A stretch of 64,000 nucleotides of DNA from Bifidobacterium sp. ESL0745 (GTDB lineage: Bacteria > Actinomycetota > Actinomycetes > Actinomycetales > Bifidobacteriaceae): contig NZ_JAQTHX010000001.1 of assembly GCF_029433335.1 (NCBI RefSeq), forward strand, positions 1,240,001 through 1,304,000, read 5' to 3'. The notes under the pieces were generated by a model. It worked only from the letters and a program-made list of their open reading frames with translations. It did not search any database and was not told the DNA's origin. This document shows positions 58,601 to 64,000 of this stretch, piece by piece; the stretch's first letter is position 1, and every line of letters begins with the position of its first letter. A program made the translations under genes and the position numbers.

Positions 58601-59296
58601 ATTGTCATCCGAATCCAGGGCAGCACTGCCATCGTGCATAGGCAAATCGCTATCGTAGGTAAACGAAGAAACGTACGCATAGTCTTCGCCATAATATCGC
58701 AGTAGCGGAGAATTGCCGGATCGCTGGGACTGTGCGCTGACGCTGCTGTCCCTGCTTTTCAATGAAGGATAGACGGGAGAAATGGCGGACGACGCTGTAT
58801 CGCTGGCGGGAGCGCTCCCTGTCTTCTGACCCTGAACCTTCACTGCGCTGGAGGCATCCTTGCTGGCACCAGCATCCTTACTACCGTCAACATTCTTGCC
58901 GCCAAAGGTGTCTTTATTGTTGGTCTCGCTGTTGCCGGCACCGGTTTTGCCGACAACAGCATTTTTATTGCCATCATCGCTTCCATTACCCTGGGGCTTT
59001 ACGGCATTGCCAGCGTCCTTGCCGCTGCCCGATGGACTTTCGCTGTTTTGAATCTTCGCAGAACCGGTAGCGGCACTTTCCCTATTTTGAATTGTTGTTG
59101 AATTGGCAGCGCTATCACTGCCGACCTTCCCCGTATTGCTATCCTGAATCTTGGTACTGCCAGCAGCAACCTCACTGCTCATACTGGATTGAGACTCGGG
59201 AACCGCTGCCGGTTGTGCGGCAGAAGCAGACGAAACACCCAATCCCATAGCCATTGCGGACGCAATAATTACAGCTAATTCCTTACGGAATCTCAT
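52613..59296 (-). CDS. giant sortase-anchored adhesin with seven pilin-type isopeptide repeats
   Basis: 2227 residues. Signal peptide MRFRKELAVIIASAMAMGLG (cleaved near residue 27); Ser/Asn/Gly-rich linker to about 190; a large head region to about 1110 of unrecognised fold; an SdrD-B-like domain (GKIWVDVNDDGTFDYGHDEV, about 1118-1215); then seven tandem Spy0128/FctA-type domains (about 1255-2113), each closing with FTNTY/FENVY/FVNRF-type ends. Such domains form Lys-Asn isopeptide bonds in streptococcal pili. A Pro/Gly linker leads to the LATTG sortase signal, hydrophobic helix and RRKH tail. Likely a long rigid stalk presenting an N-terminal head. It has no homopolymer interruption and no neighbouring sortase. 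The start is preceded by a G-rich ribosome binding site. Confidence 0.9.
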   Translation of the reverse strand: MRFRKELAVIIASAMAMGLGVSSASAAQPAAVPESQSSMSSEVAAGSTKIQDSNTGKVGSDSAANSTTIQNRESAATGSAKIQNSESPSGSGKDAGNAVKPQGNGSDDGNKNAVVGKTGAGNSETNNKDTFGGKNVDGSKDAGASKDASSAVKVQGQKTGSAPASDTASSAISPVYPSLKSRDSSVSAQSQRSGNSPLLRYYGEDYAYVSSFTYDSDLPMHDGSAALDSDDNPGHDSSYTNGTVRTNDIVTVNYKFAMQPHDNTDSYQDATLVVKIEVPSSVTIGGMLWATDAAAKDWQERPASSSHGIDTYLIKKYIKHTDTIPNVIPGDGKFYINYKPDSTNKNGTVITPKVSVKLENNDDSRYISNTVASFKVSSGLKSVFANANLDNQSEVGYHDLSHTLHPEKGASVYGYFVDVTNTVTFNTNAIGAYQPQSDENYTATFSRDFDNRNKPSTMDVRYEYLTEVLENNQDSIADHTNPYSIGATSITVTNLRMSDTSEGEGDTASKMHTKYRMFVELNPDLTTPEASSNTVDSWGFSGKVNGTIDMYDGERNSITVTIKKKPEPNLQFATAGCSAQAIPEYSTDRYVSSMCSLNMTYHGDKPPLAVIVTKISKNIDMVDANPHMMTPFVADHSDFYGVQSNGKGLSSAEAASTDISGYHWYANFADAKSHGVVVAKAVFHYDNMYGVSYSPNDLHAETAYTKNASLHVGDTFTVGDFGAVWSLPDLQAVDSSLTEHSAWYSYLSDNVDKMLSSTPSVTTDVCKATNTFKRYQEELRINDRGDVDNYYGVYDIDNGERTSNHLLSIEVPRSSPDITRAFTLKLTLPDSVKLSYQPNSTKFYSHDCYVSSSWGCWDYGEHSFDPMSMDYQFSQSRNSADTATVLTWKFNKSIGEIGNSGHYGIALGVALKIGSVLDPDKDVNNADSLSGISFDLTDDSGTSAHCGGADQKVSKTSQSAIGIEASPINEYNGTVKSQTMFGNFTGTNESSYAVEGLPYDKLNKVRSLRISNTGGSLVDKIYYSNDQSYQCDEWTTHVQFSEATIKSWDTLPVNPDGTVTVPASFNPVVIGIVPPTMSPNSRYNVSIEYNTNRASQTGTFYWYDNLNDSQADYDFVNRTVSGKIWVDVNDDGTFDYGHDEVMSHRSVTLVDDTGNTVRSTLGAPETATTDEDGEYSFSNIPPGSGYSVKTFQVPSNVSLGATGSEYTKPARFGYNHTPYMDLSETFPTVDTMYDSQFHVDDVNLALKASFTVDGSYSLFIRKTLKGRDWRPGDSFDFNFQRTGDYDNDAIPSTVTVTNGDKKDIPIDVSKYPGTGYYTYTVSEASYYEHGITSDSSNYYVAVKITDDLSTFKRAVSVSCKDSDGNPVSVLAFTNTYEAWSVESNRLHFTQKFKNADGTDRPFDGKQFAYTFTCGQEAPDTIYSYEDDITLPTTWFTSAGDYECTLKQENNSFGGVSKDNTVYTVHDHVTDDGMGQLHDTQTTSASPGRTGNYFENVYTPAPVSVTPQSDVKIDSTLSSVSRPVKGNEFDFALTGDTGTEPMPSTTSPGSASHSSNAADGSIGIGVITFTDPGTYTYTFRQTIPSHPDPTLTYDSHTETYSVTVTDNGNGNLVATTPAKTHFVNRFTPAPASFTPTAKVTLTGRNLNRDEFTVVKHDGGVAAAKANDADGSVKFANETYTDLGTHTYTYTETQGSLGGVTYDGKTVTQTVTVTYNPDTHALVARATNDGGGNVPTFNNRYVPTPVSVALIAHKLIRNRGIGTYNLKGNDFTFAMKGVNGTSYDRTASNDAAGRIDLGTISYATAGTREYRVSEMVNSVPGISCDPQTFDVRDVVTDDLQGHLSLTRTGVPVGGITFTNVYDPSSVTYTPSGSVSIGSPDDAKRNPENGEFGFDLLDSSRNRLETKHNDRNGKYQFAGIKFDHGGTYRYIIRQHHCTDDTLTCDTADHTLTVVVADSGGVLTVQSAKYDTDKDTLDMVDKYVPKAAEVTLPADLVLHNMMMENNKYSVRLVGDKANPQGSSAVDGSKYFVDANPVSLRGALGVPDGHAEFGSIRFTHGGVWKYTISNVAGNEEHVMYDNRQYVATVRVKYDSASRSYVASVAYDTKDGKYPVFVDEYIKAGTGETPGSGEAPGSGEKPGNGGVSGNGGLSVLGKIPGAGSLPVNGRIPGGNGLPGNDGIPSGNQNVTASHLDTALATTGSEAVLIALVTAFSLGLGGISIILRRKHADQ

Positions 59297-59919
59297 TTTT
59301 CCCCCAATTAAACCACCAAAATAAATTAATCCCCTTAATTTATTGGCTTTTCCTATCTTATATGTTGAAAAATATAAAAGGGTTTATTGTGTAGAAATAG
59401 ATAAAAGTATTGCAGATAGCTGAAATATATGACAACTACAGAATTATTATAGACTAAAGTTTTAATAATCAGATTAAAGAATTGCTGTTCTCGCCATTTT
59501 AAAAAGCCTTCGAAATGACCAACAATCTTCAAAATGAGATCATACTTCTGATCTTCAACGAAAATCCCAGCTTCCAATGCTTGATATAACGGGCCTAACC
59601 CCACGAATCTAAAACAAGCCCCCACTTACACACGTGGTTCATGGATTGAGATGCAAAAATCGCATAGAAGCTTTAAAGAATGTTCACACTCGCTTTGAAT
59701 CCACCGCTTCATGGTTAGAAAAAAGCGGCCATGCACAAAGCCATTTTTGATTCAGCAAGCCTTCGGTCCAATCGGTATTCTCACTCCATAATCTCAATGA
59801 AACGAATGCAAAGCGCGGCTAACCAATGCAGGGAAATCCAACAGGGATGCGATTAAACGCAATGTGCGCGAGGCATAACTTGTAAGGAACAATCTTATAA
59901 ACGAAACCTGTAGGTCAAA
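59297..59919. other. AT-rich region upstream of the giant adhesin
   Basis: 623 bases, strongly AT-rich near the adhesin start (likely its promoter; TATAAG near 59358 on the minus strand). A 90-codon minus-strand frame at 59353-59625 exists but has no recognisable family, no clear ribosome binding site and overlaps the presumed promoter. Confidence 0.45.
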
Positions 59920-60396
59920 TCAAGATTCAGCGTTTTTCTCAGCCTTTTCCGCCATTCCGGATTCTTCAGCATTTTCGGCCTTCTCTCCGCCGCTAGGTTT
60001 GAATACCGGAAGCGTATAGAAAATAAGGAAACCGATCATGATATTGGTAATTTCCATCGCGATAGGCTGGCCGTTCCACGTTTTCGACTGCCACATATCG
60101 AACCATTCCGAACCGATGATTTCGAATCCGCCATACCAAATCAGAATGGACAGAATGAACATGATATAACCGCAGGTCTTGGCTTTCGAAAACTCGGCGT
60201 CGCTCTTGTTGACCGCGCGGATCAATTTATAGGTACCGATGAAGCCAGTGATCGTAATGGCAAACTCGCAGCAAATCAGGAAAAGATACGAGACAATCCA
60301 AAGCGCAGGATACGGCAGCGCTCTCCACAAGACGGTATTGGTTGGAGGAAGCGTGTCCATCGACATAATGGGGTTATAGGCCAAAAAGACAGGCAA
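59920..60396 (-). pseudogene. DUF2165 membrane protein, N-terminally truncated
   Basis: The frame matches DUF2165 small integral-membrane proteins from MSMDTLPPTN onward, including the hallmark SEWFDMWQSKTWNGQPIA and the later helices. The first membrane helix and connecting loop (about 40 residues in the family) are missing. The frame starts at a TTG only 48 bases from the 3' end of tRNA-Ser(GCT), and the preceding sequence carries a 19-base segment shared with the tRNA-Ser(CGA) island. This suggests truncation by recombination at the tRNA. Translation from internal ATGs (60366 or 60360) remains possible. The C-terminus has a Glu/Lys-rich tail. Confidence 0.7.
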
Positions 60397-60443
60397 AACG
60401 GCATGAAAAAGGCTCCCAAGGAAATCCTTGAAAGCCCTGTTCG

Positions 60444-60530
60444 CGGAGCCGGAGAGATTCGAACTCTCGAACCGCTTGCGCAGTTAACACCTTAGCAGGG
60501 TGCCCCTATCGGCCACTCAGGCACAGCTCC
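60444..60530 (-). tRNA. tRNA-Ser(GCT)
   Basis: Minus strand, 87 bases. Acceptor GGAGCTG pairs with CGGCTCC, discriminator G, no CCA. Anticodon arm GCACC-CTGCTAA-GGTGT gives anticodon GCT. Long variable arm and T-loop TTCGAAT. It decodes AGC/AGU. Confidence 0.95.
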
Positions 60531-60819
60531 GAGCTGCGGACGCATGCGCGAACGCAACATTTCATTACTATAACAGCATCCGGCGACTCGCGCCACCCCG
60601 AATTTCGCTCGTGTCTTCTTCCTTCGTGGTTTCCAAGTCCATGACGACAACGGATGCGACCGATGACACTGCATGTGCACCTCTACATCATTTCTCGGGC
60701 AAGCAAGACGGACGAACGCCTGTCAGCACACTTGGCGTCCCAGTTTCCTGCATCACTCCATCATTCCCACCGCCAGCAACGGCGATAAACTTGACTGTCA
60801 AACGTACGGCGCCCGACTC

Positions 60820-61866
60820 TCACATCGTTTCCGGATCAGGCACGTGGTGGCCGGAGAACGTAATCACCACGGCGACAATGACCAGCGCGACGCCTGCCAA
60901 ATCCCCCAACGTCGGAATCTCGCCAATGATCAGGCCAACAAGCAGAGCCATCACAGGATTGATGGCCTGAATGACGGAGTATCGGGCAGAACTGACCCGG
61001 CGCATGATGACCTGGTCGATGATATACGGCACGAATGAAGCGAAAACAGCAACCACCATCATCACGCCGAGCAACTTCAACGCACCAAACCCACCGCGTG
61101 CCCATGTCGCACTTGGCTTGGGACTGATGACGCCTTTGACTGCCGGAACGGCAAGGAAAACGGACTGCACCAGCCAGCCAATCAGCATGCTTACGGTCAA
61201 GGAATCGAGCGGATTTGAGCGCCGAGCGACCATGCGGCCGAAAATGATATACCACCCCCACATCGCGCCATCAATAAGAATGGCGATGAGACCGATCATA
61301 AAGTGCGGATATTTAGCGGGATTTGAGAACGATACGCCAGCCAGCAGCACCACGCCGCCTGCCGCGAGAAGGATACCAACACGTTCACGCCAGCTATGGC
61401 CGGTGATGACGGCGACGCCAAGCGGGCCGACGAACTCGATGGAGACGGCGATGCCCATATCCATGTTGCTCATGCCCAGATAAAACAGCGTGTTCATCAG
61501 CATCACGGAAATGCCCGCGAGCGCGACAATCCACCACTCGCGCGAAGTGTGCGGCAGGCCGCCGCGTTTCGCTTTCGAAAACGGATGACGCCAAATCAGC
61601 ATCAGAATTGCCACGAAACCGACGCGGTACCAAGCCGCAAGCAGCGGGTCGAGCTGGGTAAACGCCAGTTTGGCGACCGATGTGGCCAGGTAAATCATCA
61701 GGCCTTCGCCCATAATGATGAGAACCACCGGAATGCGATTGAACACGACATCCAGGCGGGAACCGGGAGGTTCGATACGCGCGGATCTCGGCTTTTCGGA
61801 TTGTTCGGACTGCTTAGACTGTTCAGACGGGTTTTGAGACGAAACTGATGAGGGCGGCATAATCAT
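60820..61866 (-). CDS. EamA/DMT-superfamily exporter (RhtA-like)
   Basis: 348 residues with about ten membrane helices in two EamA repeats. First repeat: VVLIIMGEGLMIYLATSVAK, AFTQLDPLLAAWYRVGFVAI and SVMLMNTLFYLGMSNMDMGI. Second: FVPYIIDQVIMRRVSSARYS and IQAINPVMALLVGLIIGEIP. This resembles threonine/homoserine exporter RhtA. Substrate inferred only from similarity. The N-terminal 40 residues are Ser/Gln/Glu-rich and cytosolic. The ribosome binding site is weak. Confidence 0.88.
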   Translation of the reverse strand: MIMPPSSVSSQNPSEQSKQSEQSEKPRSARIEPPGSRLDVVFNRIPVVLIIMGEGLMIYLATSVAKLAFTQLDPLLAAWYRVGFVAILMLIWRHPFSKAKRGGLPHTSREWWIVALAGISVMLMNTLFYLGMSNMDMGIAVSIEFVGPLGVAVITGHSWRERVGILLAAGGVVLLAGVSFSNPAKYPHFMIGLIAILIDGAMWGWYIIFGRMVARRSNPLDSLTVSMLIGWLVQSVFLAVPAVKGVISPKPSATWARGGFGALKLLGVMMVVAVFASFVPYIIDQVIMRRVSSARYSVIQAINPVMALLVGLIIGEIPTLGDLAGVALVIVAVVITFSGHHVPDPETM

Positions 61867-62148
61867 CTAAACTACACCACGTTGACTAATAGTTGAAGTG
61901 TGTTTTACCGCACGGTGACAACGAAACGAACCGGCTCAAACCAGGTGGATTCATTATGTCGCAATGCAACAATCCTGTTTTGATATTTTTTATAACATAG
62001 CAGGACCATTGCTTACACGACAATGACGTTGCTTGTCCAATTCCCTTTCGAACGACTACGATTGCCGTTGCCCTACTTTCGGTATGCTATCGAGCATAGA
62101 ATTTCACGGCCAGAAAGAACCGTGCCACCCCGCAATTAGAATGGGGGC

Positions 62149-63966
62149 ATGAGCACAGCACCAAGAAACGCCGCCGCGAAACGCGACTGGGGTCACGACG
62201 AGACCGGTTGCACGGTGCTGCATATCGACATGGATGCCTTCTACGCCTCGCTGGAAACCGCGCGACACCCTGAGCTGCGCGGGCGGCCTGTCATCATCGG
62301 TTGGCCGGGTCCGCGAAGCGTGGTGTCGGCGGCCAATTACGAAGCGCGAAAATACGGGGTGAACTCGGCAATGCCGATGGTGCGGGCGCGGCAGCTTTGC
62401 CCCGGCGGCGCGTACGTGCGGGTTGACATGGCCTATTACCGGATGATGTCAAAACGTATCTTCGACGAAGTGTTCCGGCAGGTCACCGACCAGATCGAGC
62501 AGGTTTCCGTCGACGAGGGCTATATGGACGTTTCGAGCGCACTGCTGCGCTGGAAGTCGCCGAGCGTCATCGGGGCCTGGATTCGTGCGCAGGTGGCGGC
62601 GCGGTTTGGCATCACCTGCTCGGTGGGCATCGCGGCCAACAAACTGGTGGCGAAAATGGCCTCGACCAACGCCAAACCTGACGGGATGCTGCTAATCCCG
62701 AAGAATCGGCACGCCGAATTCGTGCAGATGATGCCGTTGCGCGGGATTCCCGGCATCGGGCCATCGCTGGAGAAACGGCTCAACGAATGGGGTGTCAAAA
62801 CCGTCGCCGATCTCGCCAAAATGGACGAGACCGCGCTGCTGCAGGCGACGCGTTCGAAAATCACCGCACACAATCTCTATCTCGCCGCTCGTGGTCAGGA
62901 CGAGCGGCCCATCGTCACCCACGCGCCGGAAAAATCCATCGGCGCGGAAATCACGTTTGAACAGGACACGCGGGATGCTTCACAGGTTCGCGAACTACTC
63001 CATCACTGCAGCAACGAGGTCACGCATACCTTGCGCAAAAAGGGTTTGGTGGCGCGGACGGTGACCGTAAAACTGCGGTTTGCCGACATGAGCTATTCCA
63101 CCAAAGCGCATACGCTCGGGCGACCTATCGATACCGCAGCGGCGATGTATCCAGAATCCGTGGCGCTTTTGAAGGCCATGCTCGGGATGGCGGCCGATGC
63201 CGGCGACGACACTCCCCTGCCGCGCGAAATCCGTCTGGCCGGTGTCAGCGCCAGCTCCCTGAGCGCCAAAGGTTCCACACCTGTGCAGCTCACCATTGAC
63301 GATTTGCTGGATGATACTGGTGGCGATGGCAATAGTGGCAATGAAGCAGCCGGCGGCAAACGCGACAACGCCAGCGATGACAACAATGTCAGTGATGGTG
63401 CACTTAATAGCAATGGCGAGGTGCAAAGCGACAAACACAACACTCCCCACACAAGCAACGGCTATGGCATGGCTCAGGGCGACAATCGCAATAACCTCAA
63501 CGCAAGCGACAACAACAGCCGGCAAGGTAATGACTCCGGCAAACGCGGCAATGCGAGCAACGCGGACAACGCCAACCACAACGATAATGATTACGCCGAT
63601 ACTTCTGGAAGCGATAACAACAAGCCGAAACACAGCATAGCCGCAGATACCTCCGATGGCTCCCGCCAATGCAAATTACCCGATAACGGGAATATCCAAA
63701 ATCATAGTAACGTAATATTGAATGCAAGCGTTCCAATAGGCGCTAATTCAGCTGCGGGAAACGCCAATTCAAATGGTGGCCGCCAAGCACTAACCGGGAT
63801 TAAACCCGAAGAAAACCGTGTCAAGCGTGAAGAGCGCATTCGCAGTGCCGAAACCGTACTGGACGCCGTGCGCGAGCGCTACGGAACGGGCGCGGCCACC
63901 CTAGGACTGGAGCACGGCGACTGGAAGGCCAAACAGATCGCCAACGACAGCAAACCGGAGCAATAG
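62149..63966 (+). CDS. dinB: DNA polymerase IV with a large Asn/Ser/Asp-rich insertion
   Basis: Y-family translesion polymerase. Catalytic motifs are LHIDMDAFYASLE (Asp), YEARKYGVNSAMP, and the VSVDEGYMDVS acidic pair. The little-finger region extends to about residue 375. From about 388 to 550 is a low-complexity segment rich in Asn, Ser, Asp and Gly, absent from typical Pol IV. After it the frame ends with a Lys/Arg/Glu-rich tail (EENRVKREERIRSAETVLD). Total 605 residues against about 350-420 usual. No LexA-like box was identified upstream. Confidence 0.95.
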   Translation: MSTAPRNAAAKRDWGHDETGCTVLHIDMDAFYASLETARHPELRGRPVIIGWPGPRSVVSAANYEARKYGVNSAMPMVRARQLCPGGAYVRVDMAYYRMMSKRIFDEVFRQVTDQIEQVSVDEGYMDVSSALLRWKSPSVIGAWIRAQVAARFGITCSVGIAANKLVAKMASTNAKPDGMLLIPKNRHAEFVQMMPLRGIPGIGPSLEKRLNEWGVKTVADLAKMDETALLQATRSKITAHNLYLAARGQDERPIVTHAPEKSIGAEITFEQDTRDASQVRELLHHCSNEVTHTLRKKGLVARTVTVKLRFADMSYSTKAHTLGRPIDTAAAMYPESVALLKAMLGMAADAGDDTPLPREIRLAGVSASSLSAKGSTPVQLTIDDLLDDTGGDGNSGNEAAGGKRDNASDDNNVSDGALNSNGEVQSDKHNTPHTSNGYGMAQGDNRNNLNASDNNSRQGNDSGKRGNASNADNANHNDNDYADTSGSDNNKPKHSIAADTSDGSRQCKLPDNGNIQNHSNVILNASVPIGANSAAGNANSNGGRQALTGIKPEENRVKREERIRSAETVLDAVRERYGTGAATLGLEHGDWKAKQIANDSKPEQ

Positions 63967-64000
63967 CAGACCACATTCTTGCATAAGATGCGACGAAAAG

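Noticed and set aside
59353..59625. 90-codon minus-strand frame upstream of the giant adhesin
   Set aside because: AT-rich, no ribosome binding site, overlaps the presumed promoter and resembles no family.
61867..62148. LexA box upstream of dinB
   Set aside because: No GAAC-N4-GTTC type site was found in the divergent promoter region.

Overview
The window is a chromosomal segment of a high-GC Gram-positive bacterium, almost certainly a member of the Bifidobacteriaceae. The evidence is an actinobacterial S10-spc-alpha ribosomal block with a separate secY-adk-infA segment, a bifunctional AdhE of the bifid-shunt type, a short actinobacterial NusA, an IF-2 with a long Gly/Arg/Asn-rich N-terminus, and three sortase-anchored surface proteins. 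Species cannot be fixed from the sequence alone.

Layout. 1-7.4 kb (+ strand): an S-adenosylhomocysteine hydrolase-like protein and an SAH/MTA deaminase-type amidohydrolase, then a polar amino-acid ABC transporter (two tandem paralogous binding lipoproteins, permease, ATPase). 7.4-9.9 kb (- strand): ribF and an MTA/SAH nucleosidase, so three different SAH-handling enzymes lie within 10 kb. 10-12.3 kb: a BspA-like LPxTG surface protein split by a C8/G8 homopolymer. 12.5-19.1 kb: truB, rbfA, a 63-bp tandem repeat, infB and nusA. 19.2-20.1 kb: an unidentified lipoprotein. 20.5-24.2 kb: a tRNA-Ser(CGA)-anchored island made of two small modules in tandem (azlCD; a DUF2568 membrane protein plus a 57-residue membrane protein). 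24.4-41.4 kb: truA, then the alpha, secY-adk and S10-spc ribosomal gene blocks, all on the minus strand. 41.8-44.5 kb: adhE with a Rex/CRP-like palindrome at its promoter. 45-46.6 kb: a VOC protein, rpsI and rplM. 46.7-49.2 kb: a second BspA-like LPxTG protein, again split by a homopolymer (G9). 49.7-52.5 kb: an acidic LRV/HEAT-like protein, a YigZ-family protein and a GNAT acetyltransferase. 52.6-59.3 kb: a 2227-residue adhesin with an SdrD-B-like domain and seven pilin-type isopeptide repeats. 59.9-62 kb: an N-terminally truncated DUF2165 gene abutting tRNA-Ser(GCT), and an EamA exporter. 62.1-64 kb: DNA polymerase IV.

Most interesting points. (1) Two paralogous LPxTG surface proteins carry homopolymer tracts near their N-termini, and both read out of frame here. 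In each case one change of tract length restores a single signal-peptide-to-anchor frame, which points to a multi-locus phase-variation system. (2) The tRNA-Ser(CGA) island has three att-like copies, and each is paired with its own hairpin, suggesting successive integrations. (3) A 19-bp sequence is shared between that island and the truncated DUF2165 gene beside the other tRNA-Ser. (4) Four 63-bp repeats in exact register follow infB. (5) Housekeeping enzymes (RibF, TruB, TruA, Pol IV, the SAHH-like protein) carry Asn/Gly/Ser/Asp-rich insertions or extensions not expected in their families.
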